Positions 17,452 through 26,216 of a stretch of DNA of 64,000 nt are shown in pieces. This DNA is from Staphylococcus sp. M0911 (GTDB taxonomy: Bacteria; Bacillota; Bacilli; Staphylococcales; Staphylococcaceae), in the NCBI RefSeq assembly GCF_003491325.1, contig NZ_CP022881.1, forward strand, positions 558,001-622,000. The letters are read 5' to 3'. The notes below the pieces were generated by a model that saw only the letters and a program-made list of their open reading frames with translations, was not told the origin of the DNA and did no database searches. Both the position numbers and the translations under genes were made by a program. Numbering within the stretch: position 1 is the first letter of the stretch; every line of letters starts with the position of its first letter.

Positions 17452-19144
17452 AATAGTAGTGATATTAATGATTGGGCTATCTATTTTTAGATTTACACCT
17501 GCACACGCCGAATCAGCCTCAATGAGCGAAACATATGTTGCGATTACTGATGCGAAATCGACAATTGCAGATAAAGATAAAAGCCAATCTGATAAAGCTA
17601 AAGCATTAAAAGACGTTAAAAAAGAAATTAAAGCGTTAAAGATTAATAATGATAGCAAAGAAGGCAAACAAGTTAATAGCAAGTTGAAAGAAGTAGAACA
17701 TGCTTCATCAGACGATGCTAAAGCGGACAAACTTGGTGAACTGACTAAAGCGCTTATTGCTTATGAAAATCAACAATCTTCTAAAGACGCTTCAGGAAAG
17801 ATTAAGGAATTACAACAAGCAGTTGATGCTAAAGACGCACCAATGAAAAAAGCCATCAAAGATAAAAATCACACAGAACTACAATCATTAAATAATGATT
17901 TAAATTCGATATGGACGAGTAATGAAACAGTCATTCGAAATTATGATGATGGTAAATATGGTCAAATTGAAGTTAATTTAATGCAATTAAGAGTTGCCAT
18001 TCAAAAAGAGCCACTAGATACTGACAAAGTTAAAACTGCATGGTCAACGTTTAAGAACAGTATTGATACCGTTGATCAAAAGCAATCTGATTCAGACTCA
18101 GATAAGTATAAAGTTACTCAACTCAATGAAGAATTAGATAAAGCGATTGCTGGTATCAATGACAATGATTTAGATAAAGCAGATGCATCATTATCGCAAT
18201 TTGTTAAAATCTGGCCATATGTCGAAGGTAAAATTCAAACTAAAAATAGTAGTTTATATACTAAAATAGAAGATAAAATTCCTTACTACCAAAGTATTTT
18301 AGATCAATCTAATAAAGACCGTGTGAAAAAAGGGTTACAAGAATTAAATTCAGAAATCAAAGATACGGTCGGACAAGGTGAGTATTCATTTGTAGATGTC
18401 ATGATTATTTTCCTACGTGAAGGTATCGAGGTCTTATTAATTATCATGACCTTAACAACGATGACACGTAAAGTTAAGGATGTTAAAGGAACGTCTAGTG
18501 TAGTAGGCGGTGCCTTATTAGGTCTTATTTTAAGTATTGGACTAGGTATTACCTTTATCTATACGATTGGTAATAATGGCGTCGTAAGAGAAGGTATGGA
18601 AGCTATTTTAGGTATCGTAGCAGTGGTATTAATGTATGTTGTTGGTATTTGGATGCATCGAAGATCAAATGCTCAACGTTGGAATGAAATGATCCAGAGC
18701 ATGTATAACAATGCGATGAGTAATGGTAATTTAATATTACTAGGTACAATTGGATTAATTTCTGTATTACGTGAAGGTGTCGAAGTCATTATCTTCTATA
18801 TGGGAATGATTGGTAGTATTACTACTAAAGATTTTATTCTTGGTATAGGATTAGCCATCATCATATTAATTATCTTCGCATTTGCATTTAGATTTATTGT
18901 GAAACTTGTTCCTGTACGATTCATATTTAGAGTACTGTCTATCTTAATATTTGTCATGACATTTAAAATGTTAGGTGTAAGTATTCAAAAATTACAATTG
19001 TTAGGCTATATGTCTCAGCATAGTATTGAAGGATTACCAACATTGAGTTGGATTGGTTTCTATCCAAGTGTTGAAACCATTATTGCTCAAGTCATATTAA
19101 TCATACTTATTCTTATATTCGTTTTAAACAATCGTAAGAAATAA
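17432..19144 (+). CDS. fepC: EfeU/FepC FTR1-type iron permease with large extracytoplasmic domain
   Basis: 570 residues starting at GTG, with AGGGAGG upstream inside efeB. A signal-like N-terminus (1-26) is followed by about 290 residues of Lys/Asp-rich helices, probably extracytoplasmic. The C-terminal FTR1 permease (about 320-568) has seven membrane segments. The iron-binding REGxE motifs are intact at R329-E333 and R447-E451. The extended N-terminal domain is usual for Gram-positive EfeU. It translocates Fe3+ with EfeO and EfeB and ends next to the convergent tatC. Confidence 0.9.
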   Translation: MKHYLIKIVVILMIGLSIFRFTPAHAESASMSETYVAITDAKSTIADKDKSQSDKAKALKDVKKEIKALKINNDSKEGKQVNSKLKEVEHASSDDAKADKLGELTKALIAYENQQSSKDASGKIKELQQAVDAKDAPMKKAIKDKNHTELQSLNNDLNSIWTSNETVIRNYDDGKYGQIEVNLMQLRVAIQKEPLDTDKVKTAWSTFKNSIDTVDQKQSDSDSDKYKVTQLNEELDKAIAGINDNDLDKADASLSQFVKIWPYVEGKIQTKNSSLYTKIEDKIPYYQSILDQSNKDRVKKGLQELNSEIKDTVGQGEYSFVDVMIIFLREGIEVLLIIMTLTTMTRKVKDVKGTSSVVGGALLGLILSIGLGITFIYTIGNNGVVREGMEAILGIVAVVLMYVVGIWMHRRSNAQRWNEMIQSMYNNAMSNGNLILLGTIGLISVLREGVEVIIFYMGMIGSITTKDFILGIGLAIIILIIFAFAFRFIVKLVPVRFIFRVLSILIFVMTFKMLGVSIQKLQLLGYMSQHSIEGLPTLSWIGFYPSVETIIAQVILIILILIFVLNNRKK

Positions 19145-19147
19145 ATA

Positions 19148-19187
19148 AACATCTCGAATGAAGATATTAGACTTCGTTCGAGATGTT
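19148..19187. terminator. Bidirectional terminator between fepC and tatC
   Basis: AACATCTCGAATGAAG pairs with CTTCGTTCGAGATGTT (one G-T pair), followed by TTTT. It overlaps the last codons of tatC. Confidence 0.85.
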
Positions 19188-19901
19188 TTGCTGTTTATAT
19201 GTGATTTTGGCGATGAGCATACTAAATTCAAATAAAAGAATTAAAGGTAACGTTAATAATAAATTAAGTACTAAATCAGGTGGTGCAATGATACTAGCAA
19301 CTACAAAACATGCAAAATAAATATATTTACGATAAGTACCTAATTGGCGCGGATCAATTAAACCAAAATGCGCTAATCCTAAAAATAGTACTGGAATTTG
19401 GAATAAAAAACCAAAAACCAATAGCCATCTTATGAGTTCTCCTAAATATGCTTTTAAACCTATGATTGGTTCGATACTAAGGGCATCTGATAAGTTAATT
19501 GAAAAATTAATAATCAGTGGAAAACCAATAAAAAAGGCAAATATAACGCCAAGAATAAAAAGAACTGCACAAAAGATACTATATTTATAGATGAATTTGC
19601 GTTCATGTTGATGTAAGCCTGGTGCGATAAATGCCCATAATTGATAGAAAATCATTGGTGCAATAATGCAAAGGGCAACCGTAAATATAATCATAATATA
19701 AATTTGTATGGTTTCAGTAAACGAGAATGTGTGCAACGTCACATCAGAACGTTTTACATAATGTAAAAAAGGTTTAACCCACCAATGTGATGATAGATAA
19801 GTTATCACTGTTGCGATAATAAAGGCAATCAGAGTATGTACTAATCGTTGTCGTAATTCAGTAAAATGGTCTAATAATGTCGAGTTATTTTGATTGTTCA
19901 C
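19167..19901 (-). CDS. tatC: Sec-independent translocase subunit TatC
   Basis: 244 residues with six membrane segments and the conserved N-terminal FTELRQRL (13-20) that recognises twin-arginine signals. It starts at GTG (19901), 17 nt inside the 3' end of tatA, so the two are translationally coupled. With TatA it forms a minimal two-component Tat system. The obvious substrate, FepB, is encoded by the convergent neighbouring operon. Confidence 0.95.
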   Translation of the reverse strand: MNNQNNSTLLDHFTELRQRLVHTLIAFIIATVITYLSSHWWVKPFLHYVKRSDVTLHTFSFTETIQIYIMIIFTVALCIIAPMIFYQLWAFIAPGLHQHERKFIYKYSIFCAVLFILGVIFAFFIGFPLIINFSINLSDALSIEPIIGLKAYLGELIRWLLVFGFLFQIPVLFLGLAHFGLIDPRQLGTYRKYIYFACFVVASIIAPPDLVLNLLLTLPLILLFEFSMLIAKITYKQQNISNEV

Positions 19902-20103
19902 GTTGTGATTTTGATGCTTTACTGGGTGTGTCTGTAGAATCGTCGTCCATGTGTTCAGCAGCGGATTTAAATTCTTTTAATGTTGATCCAATAGCACGTC
20001 CAAATTGTGGTAACTTCGTAGGTCCAAAAATGATTAAGGCAATAATACTAATGATGACAAGACTTGTAGGTCCAGTAATTCCTAATACAAACAAATTTTC
20101 CAT
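19885..20103 (-). CDS. tatA: Sec-independent translocase subunit TatA
   Basis: 72 residues: a short N-terminus, one membrane helix (about 13-27) ending at the conserved FGP (26-28), an amphipathic helix ([20 protein letters not shown]) and a polar tail. AAAGGATGG precedes the ATG. It is first in the tatAC operon, whose upstream region carries a long Fur-type palindrome, so export capacity is likely co-regulated with the iron operon. Confidence 0.95.
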   Translation of the reverse strand: MENLFVLGITGPTSLVIISIIALIIFGPTKLPQFGRAIGSTLKEFKSAAEHMDDDSTDTPSKASKSQREQSK

Positions 20104-20146
20104 TTAATTCCATCCTTTATGAGTGTGATTGATTAATTATAACTTT

Positions 20147-20177
20147 ATACTTATTGATAAAGATTATCAATAAGTAT
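20147..20177. promoter_or_regulatory. Fur-type palindrome upstream of tatAC
   Basis: A 31-bp inverted repeat with 14-bp perfect arms; its centre TTGATAAAGATTATCAA (20154-20170) differs from the Fur core at one base. It lies 44 bp upstream of tatA. Confidence 0.8.
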
Positions 20178-20350
20178 TTTACTTTTTAAAAGATTTTTTA
20201 TAAAACTAAATACCGTTAGAATCAAAACGAGATGCTTGAAGTCCAAAGTGATTGCTTTGATTATGAAAATAATTAATAATAGATGAATTTTTTTAAGAAA
20301 TAAGATAAAGTATTGTTAATCTACACGATTAAAGGGGGATTTATGTAATC

Positions 20351-20863
20351 ATGAAACAAATAAGGGAAGTAAGTATTGAAGAAGTTGAAACATTACAAAA
20401 GATAGCGATAGAAACGTTTTATGAAACATTTGGACCATTCTATACAGATGATAATTTACAAAAGTACTTTGATAGTGCGTTTAATATTGAGACTTTAAAA
20501 AAAGAATTACAAGAACCGTTATCATTTTATTATTTTTTTACTGAAGATGACGATATTGTTGGATACACAAAATTTAATGTTGATGATGCACAAACTGAAC
20601 CACATGGCCCCGATTATTTAGAAGTTCAACGTATTTATTTTTATCAATCACATCAAGGTGGAGGCAGAGGCAAAAAATTTATAGACCTTGCTGTTGAGAA
20701 AGCAAAAGCATATAAAAAATCCAAAATTTGGTTAGGCGTTTGGGAAAATAATCCTCAAGCCATTAAGTTTTATGAATCACGAGGTTTTGTTGAAACAGGA
20801 CACCACGAATTTATTACAGGAGATGTTGTGGATAGAGATATTATCATGGAAAAGGAATTATAA
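20351..20863 (+). CDS. GNAT-family N-acetyltransferase (PaiA-like)
   Basis: 170 residues with the acetyl-CoA motif QGGGRGKKFIDLAVEKA (about 102-118) and the C-terminal NPQAIKFYESRGF typical of GNAT enzymes. It resembles the spermidine/spermine acetyltransferase PaiA of Bacillus in length and layout, but the acceptor is not provable from sequence. AAGGGGGAT lies upstream; an earlier ATG is followed at once by a stop. Single gene. Confidence 0.8.
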   Translation: MKQIREVSIEEVETLQKIAIETFYETFGPFYTDDNLQKYFDSAFNIETLKKELQEPLSFYYFFTEDDDIVGYTKFNVDDAQTEPHGPDYLEVQRIYFYQSHQGGGRGKKFIDLAVEKAKAYKKSKIWLGVWENNPQAIKFYESRGFVETGHHEFITGDVVDRDIIMEKEL

Positions 20864-21016
20864 TTATGTATATATCTATGATTTGATTTGAAATCACATA
20901 TTGAATTATTCGCATATCAGTACAAAGTCAGATATAATGATGACGTTAATTTTTTAATTATGATTAAAATAATTAGATAAATATAAAAAGATTTAACGTT
21001 GGAAAGGACGTATTAG

Positions 21017-23179
21017 ATGCATTCATTGACGATTATTGTCACTTACTATAATTCAGAGGAGTATATTCAAAGTTGTATAGAAAGTATTAAGCAACAACGT
21101 ACTCAAGATTTTGAAGTTATCATAGTTAACGATGGTTCCACAGATCAAACAGAGGCATTGATGAAAGAATCACTTAAAGATTATGATAAAAAAGTTAATT
21201 ACATTAAATTAGAAGAAAATCAAGGTCATGCACACGCACGAAATGTTGCAATGAAGGAAGTAGAAACTCCTTATTTCATGTTCTTAGATGCAGATGATGA
21301 ATTAGCTTCTTATGCAATTACTTTTTACTTAGATAAGTTTAATTATACAGATGGGTTAATTGCACCTGTGCATTCATTTATGCTTAAAAAGCCACAATAT
21401 GTTGACTTAGACAAAGTAAAAGTTAACTATTTTGATGGTAAACGTAATATTAATTCATTTTTAAGAAAGCAAACAGCATGTAACATTATTTTTAGAACGG
21501 CTATCGTCAGAGCACATGATTTAAAGTTTAATGAAGATTTAAATGTGTATACAGACTGGTCATTCGTTATTGAGTATTCAAAATATGTTAATAAATTTAT
21601 GAGAATTACGAATTTCTCATTCTATTATCGTGGAGAAGTATATGATCCATTTGATGGTAAGACATTAAGTGAACAAGACTTTGACATCTTATTCGAAGAT
21701 TATGTCAAAATGTTCTATGATGCAATGGCACGTGTCACTCATAAAGAGACTAAATCATTTATTATTAATAAATTAGAACAGCAAATTGCGAGAGATTTTG
21801 ATCCTACACATCATGATATTAAGAAACGATATGCTGCACACAAAGAAACACTTGTTGAACTTGCACGTTATTTAAATGTTAACTTGATTAAACATCAACA
21901 TCTTATTAACAAAATTGAAACGATTCTATTAATGAACGAAGATACAGAAAAAGCATTTCAAGTGAATCAATTTAGAAAGACATTAAGACATGTTAAAAAT
22001 ATTGTTTTACGTAATAAGAATAAAAATCGCTCTATTTATGAATTAACAGATAAAGAAGACAATGTTAAGCCAGAAACGATTGTATTTGAATCATTCGGTG
22101 GTAAAAACTATAGCGATAGTCCTAAATATATTTATGAATATATGCAAAAATATTATCCGAATTATCGTTATGTATGGTCTTTTAAAAATCCTAAAAATCA
22201 CGTAGTTCCAGGTAATGCGGAAACAGTTAAACGAAATTCAGAAGCCTATTATAAAGCATATTCTGAAGCGAGTCATTGGGTTTCAAATGCGAGATTACCA
22301 TTATATTTAAATAAGAAAGAAAATCAAACTTACATTCAAACTTGGCACGGCACACCATTGAAACGCTTAGCTAATGATATGAAAGTGGTTCGTATGCCAG
22401 GTACGACGACACCTAAATATAAACGAAACTTTAATCGTGAAACATCAAGATGGGACTATTTAATTTCTCCAAACAGATATTCTACTGAAATTTTCAAAAG
22501 TGCATTTTGGATGGATGAACCTAGAATGTTAGAAATTGGTTATCCTAGAAATGATATTTTAGTAAATAGAGCAAACGATGAAGATTTTAAAAATGAAATT
22601 AAGAAGAACTTAAATATTCCTGAAGATAAAAAAGTCATTATGTATGCGCCAACTTGGAGAGATGACGAGTTTGTAAGTAAAGGCAAGTATTTATTTGAAC
22701 TGAAAATCGATCTAGATAATTTATATCAAGAATTAGGCGATGACTATGTTATCCTTTTACGTATGCATTATTTAATTTCAAATGCGATTGATTTAACAGG
22801 ATTTGAAAACTTTGCTGTGGATGTTTCTAATTATAACGATGTATCTGAGTTATTCTTAGTGAGTGATTGTCTCATTACAGATTACTCTTCAGTTATGTTT
22901 GATTACGGTATTTTAAAACGCCCTCAATTCTTCTTTGCATATGATATTGATAAATATGACAAAGGCTTACGAGGCTTCTATATGGATTATAAAAAAGACT
23001 TACCAGGTCCTATTTTCACAGAACCATATGAATTAGCAAAACAACTTAAAGATTTAGATAAGGTGCAACATGACTATCAAGACAAAATTGATGCATTTTA
23101 TCATCGATTCTGTTCAGTTGATAAAGGCACAGCATCTCAATATATTGGAGATTTAATTCATAAAGATATTGAAGGTTAA
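21017..23179 (+). CDS. Bifunctional GT2 glycosyltransferase / CDP-glycerol (TagF-type) polymerase
   Basis: 720 residues. The N-terminal part (about 1-230) is a family 2 glycosyltransferase with TIIVTYYN and the metal-binding DADD (91-94). The C-terminal part (about 350-715) is a CDP-glycerol:glycerophosphotransferase with WHGTP (443-447), YAPTW (543-547) and TDYSS (621-625). GT2-TagF fusions make or extend glycosylated poly(glycerol/ribitol phosphate) teichoic acid at the cytoplasmic membrane. GGAAAGG precedes the ATG. A second TagF-type gene and a GT4 gene lie within 8 kb, but the main tar cluster is not here. Exact polymer unknown. Confidence 0.85.
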   Translation: MHSLTIIVTYYNSEEYIQSCIESIKQQRTQDFEVIIVNDGSTDQTEALMKESLKDYDKKVNYIKLEENQGHAHARNVAMKEVETPYFMFLDADDELASYAITFYLDKFNYTDGLIAPVHSFMLKKPQYVDLDKVKVNYFDGKRNINSFLRKQTACNIIFRTAIVRAHDLKFNEDLNVYTDWSFVIEYSKYVNKFMRITNFSFYYRGEVYDPFDGKTLSEQDFDILFEDYVKMFYDAMARVTHKETKSFIINKLEQQIARDFDPTHHDIKKRYAAHKETLVELARYLNVNLIKHQHLINKIETILLMNEDTEKAFQVNQFRKTLRHVKNIVLRNKNKNRSIYELTDKEDNVKPETIVFESFGGKNYSDSPKYIYEYMQKYYPNYRYVWSFKNPKNHVVPGNAETVKRNSEAYYKAYSEASHWVSNARLPLYLNKKENQTYIQTWHGTPLKRLANDMKVVRMPGTTTPKYKRNFNRETSRWDYLISPNRYSTEIFKSAFWMDEPRMLEIGYPRNDILVNRANDEDFKNEIKKNLNIPEDKKVIMYAPTWRDDEFVSKGKYLFELKIDLDNLYQELGDDYVILLRMHYLISNAIDLTGFENFAVDVSNYNDVSELFLVSDCLITDYSSVMFDYGILKRPQFFFAYDIDKYDKGLRGFYMDYKKDLPGPIFTEPYELAKQLKDLDKVQHDYQDKIDAFYHRFCSVDKGTASQYIGDLIHKDIEG

Positions 23180-23214
23180 TCTTTATTAAAATAATACGAA
23201 AAATTAATAAAATT

Positions 23215-23256
23215 AGGGTATAATATTTATAAGTAATTAAATATTATGCCCTTTTT
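23215..23256 (+). terminator. Terminator after GT2-TagF gene
   Basis: AGGGTATAATATTTA pairs with TAAATATTATGCCCT (one G-T pair), then six T. Confidence 0.85.
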
Positions 23257-23343
23257 TATGTTTTTAATTATCAATGTAACTGCGTTGATAATAGGGTGAA
23301 GATGTTTGAATGGTTAATAAAAATACTATAGGAGGTTTTATTA

Positions 23344-24108
23344 ATGAAGAAATTGTATACGAGTTTGTTAGCTTTATCCTTAATTTTAGGCGCAGCAGCA
23401 TGTTCTAATGATGATAGTAGTAAGGACAAAGATAGTTCTAAGGATGATCAGTCAAAAACTGAACAGAAAGATAAAGCATCTAATGATCATTCAAAGGACA
23501 AATCGTCTGATAAAGAAAGCGATAAAGACGATAAAAACAAAGACAAAGATAAAAATGATAACGTAGCTTCAAACGATAGCAATTCAACAAGTAGTAACCA
23601 AGATAGTGATCATAACCAACTAGCGTCATCCAATAATAATGGAAGTAGTTCAGATCAACAAGCACAAAATACGAATGGAAATAATAATGGTGCTACAAAC
23701 AATAATCAGCAACCAAGTAATACTAATAATAATCAAGGTACACCAAACCAAGGCTCATCAAACCAAGATACACAACAACCTACACAAGGTAATAACGGTT
23801 ATGTAGTACCTTATCATGGTACTAATGCAGTTAATGTAGCAAGAAGCTTAACAAGAGATAATGTGAATCAATCAGAAGCCTTAAAACAATTACCAAACTT
23901 CCAAACTGCCTTAGATATTGCTAAACAAGAAGCTAATTTATATGGTAATCATAATAAAACGTATAATGACTACGGCATTGAAGGTAACAATGGTAATTAC
24001 AGTTATGTATTTAGTTTTAAAGATCCACAACAAAATGGTGTTTATTCTATTGTTACAGTGAATAGTCAAGGTCAACCTGTTGTTGTTGATCCAGCTTATG
24101 GAAAATAG
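23344..24108 (+). CDS. Low-complexity lipoprotein with C-terminal globular domain
   Basis: 254 residues. A signal peptide ends LGAAAC with the probable lipidated C20 (Ala rather than Leu at -3 makes the lipobox slightly atypical). Residues 21-150 are a disordered Ser/Asp/Lys region changing to Asn/Gln/Ser-rich, likely a wall-spanning linker. The C-terminal 100 residues are compact and conserved-looking ([14 protein letters not shown] ... [12 protein letters not shown] ... [16 protein letters not shown]). I do not recognise the family. AGGAGG precedes the ATG. Its place between two teichoic-acid-type transferase genes is suggestive only. Confidence 0.75.
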   Translation: MKKLYTSLLALSLILGAAACSNDDSSKDKDSSKDDQSKTEQKDKASNDHSKDKSSDKESDKDDKNKDKDKNDNVASNDSNSTSSNQDSDHNQLASSNNNGSSSDQQAQNTNGNNNGATNNNQQPSNTNNNQGTPNQGSSNQDTQQPTQGNNGYVVPYHGTNAVNVARSLTRDNVNQSEALKQLPNFQTALDIAKQEANLYGNHNKTYNDYGIEGNNGNYSYVFSFKDPQQNGVYSIVTVNSQGQPVVVDPAYGK

Positions 24109-24135
24109 ATTAAAATCTGAATTTATATAGTAAGA

Positions 24136-24182
24136 AAAAAGCGTATCACAAATTCTCACCATTTGTGGTACGCCTTTTTATA
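24136..24182. terminator. Bidirectional terminator between lipoprotein and TagF-like genes
   Basis: AGCGTATCACAAAT pairs with ATTTGTGGTACGCC with two weak pairs, flanked by A and T runs. Confidence 0.8.
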
Positions 24183-24192
24183 AAAAACTATT

Positions 24193-25875
24193 TTATTTTA
24201 GTTCATCTTGAATGAGTTGAGTTAAGTATTGTAATGATTGGTTATCCTTATTGATGTATGGATTATGATTTTTAGGAATCATATCATTGATTAAATCACG
24301 TGTTAACAAATCAGCATCTGTGTACCAGACATTAGATAAACTTTTGATAACGTCTTTATAAACACCACGTTCTTCGACATATTTTGTGTGATTCGGTGTG
24401 TATAAACAAACACGTTTATCTATCGTTAAAGCATCAAAAATAATTGAAGAATAATCTGTTAAAACGACATCAGAAATAAGCAATAGGTCCTGTGTTTCAA
24501 TACCTTTTTGAGGTAAAATCACGCCATCAGGTAGCTGAGCTACACGGTCACTTTCAACGTGTCCTTTGAATATGACATTATATTTAGCTAATAATTGTTC
24601 TGAGATTGGTAACAATTCATCATCATGATGATCTGAAACCCATGTCGGTGCATATAATAGCACAGGTTTATTTGAGTCGCATCTTAATTCACGTTTAAGT
24701 TGTTCATAAAATGAAGACTCATTCAGTTTATTCAACAAATATTGCACTCTTGGATAGCCAATAGGTAACACGTGTGTATGATGTGTTGGGAAAGCTGAAT
24801 GAAACATATCCATAGCTAGTTTAGAGTCACATACTAAATAATCTTGTTTAGCTAATTTATTATATTTACGGGCTCTGTAATTATAAATATTTAAGTTTTG
24901 ATTTGGTTCACGACTATCTAAAAATAACTTTTTAATTGGTGTCCCATGCCAAAGCTGAATAATAGTACCATTAGGTTTGATGGCATCTGGCATATAGCTT
25001 TCAGTAACCACAACTTTAGCTGTTTCAATCATGGCTTGTGTTTCTGGATTATCAGGCGATATAAAATGTGGTCCTTGTCTATCATTTGTAACAAAATAAG
25101 TTTTAATCGTTGGATTACGTTTTACAAAGTAGCTAAATAAATATTTAGAATTGCCACGATAACCATAATCAAATCCGATAAAGACAACATGGTCTTTCAG
25201 TACCGATGTGTCTTTATCATATATATAACTTATTTCTCTATGTTTTTTTAAAGAATGATTTTTAAATGGTTTAAACATCCATTTGGGCAATTTGAATTTA
25301 GTGCTTAATAACACTGAATCTGAATATCTTAAGTCACTATGGTCATCAAAAGTGAATTTAGGAAATGGTACTTTTTGACGATGTTCATAAGCTATCGTAT
25401 TTAAATAGAATTGATTGATTTTACTTATATTATCTTTATCAATAGATGACCAAAGTGCAGTACTTGTATGCATAGGTGCTTTGAAATCATAGACGACATG
25501 TCCATCGACAGCTAATTGTCCTTTTAAAATAGTAACTAAAGCTAAATCAAATATTGTTTCAATATTGAATTTTTCTAGGTGAGATAAGGCTGATTTAATT
25601 TCAAAAATCACGTTTGGATAATGATTAATATTTTTCACCCAGTCAATAAAATCGATGGTTTCAAGTCCAAAATAACGACAATCATTTAGATATGATTTGT
25701 CGATTGTATAATCAACAATGATTGAAGTGCTTTTTAACTCTACAGCTTCGAACATCTTTTGATGAATCATCATATCATTCGAATAAGGGGCAAAATGAGT
25801 ATAACCTTCATCCAAAGCTTTCGTGAGTTGAATATCTATATTTTCTAAATTAGTAATATTAATTTGCTTTATCAT
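24193..25875 (-). CDS. CDP-glycerol glycerophosphotransferase (TagF/TarF-like)
   Basis: 560 residues. The C-terminal half (from about residue 225) is a glycerophosphotransferase with WHGTP (309-313), a YPR motif, LYAPTW and TDYSS. The N-terminal 200 residues lack GT2 motifs and are not recognised; they may be a membrane-association or acceptor domain. The enzyme should transfer glycerol phosphate (or ribitol phosphate) from the CDP form onto a growing wall polymer. AAAGAGG precedes the ATG. It is divergent from the lactate permease and so a single-gene unit. Confidence 0.82.
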   Translation of the reverse strand: MIKQINITNLENIDIQLTKALDEGYTHFAPYSNDMMIHQKMFEAVELKSTSIIVDYTIDKSYLNDCRYFGLETIDFIDWVKNINHYPNVIFEIKSALSHLEKFNIETIFDLALVTILKGQLAVDGHVVYDFKAPMHTSTALWSSIDKDNISKINQFYLNTIAYEHRQKVPFPKFTFDDHSDLRYSDSVLLSTKFKLPKWMFKPFKNHSLKKHREISYIYDKDTSVLKDHVVFIGFDYGYRGNSKYLFSYFVKRNPTIKTYFVTNDRQGPHFISPDNPETQAMIETAKVVVTESYMPDAIKPNGTIIQLWHGTPIKKLFLDSREPNQNLNIYNYRARKYNKLAKQDYLVCDSKLAMDMFHSAFPTHHTHVLPIGYPRVQYLLNKLNESSFYEQLKRELRCDSNKPVLLYAPTWVSDHHDDELLPISEQLLAKYNVIFKGHVESDRVAQLPDGVILPQKGIETQDLLLISDVVLTDYSSIIFDALTIDKRVCLYTPNHTKYVEERGVYKDVIKSLSNVWYTDADLLTRDLINDMIPKNHNPYINKDNQSLQYLTQLIQDELK

Positions 25876-26052
25876 ATCGTTGACCTCTTTAAGACTAAAT
25901 TTATTCTTTCTATTTTATCATGTGAGTCGTATGAATACATCACAAGGCACTTATTTTTGATTAAGTAACCGCTTACTCATTCGTTAAGCGCTTTAAAAGA
26001 GTTAGTGATTGAGAATATTATAAAATAATTGAGAAAAACTATAAAAACAATG
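25876..26052. promoter_or_regulatory. Two cre-like sites upstream of lctP
   Basis: AGTAACCGCTTACT (25964-25977) and GTTAAGCGCTTTAA (25983-25996) both resemble CcpA catabolite-response elements, about 55-75 bp upstream of the lctP -35. The second has a perfect AAGCGCTT core. No gene is seen in the spacer. Confidence 0.6.
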
Positions 26053-26103
26053 TTGTAATTTTAACTAGAAGATGATATATTTTAATTGTGAAAAAGTTCA
26101 CAA
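26053..26103 (+). promoter_or_regulatory. lctP promoter with perfect Rex box
   Basis: TTGTAA (26053) and TATATT (26076) are spaced 17 bp. TTGTGAAAAAGTTCACAA (26086-26103) is an exact TTGTGAA-N4-TTCACAA Rex operator over the expected start site. Rex represses at high NAD+/NADH ratio, so lactate transport would be induced under oxygen limitation or NO stress. Confidence 0.85.
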
Positions 26104-26216
26104 GTATAAATGGATAAATATTAATGAAGAATCACAATTACAGATATTCAATAATTTAATTTTGATATAAATCTAGCTAGAGACAACAAAATTTATAGTA
26201 AAGGAAGAGTCAAACT

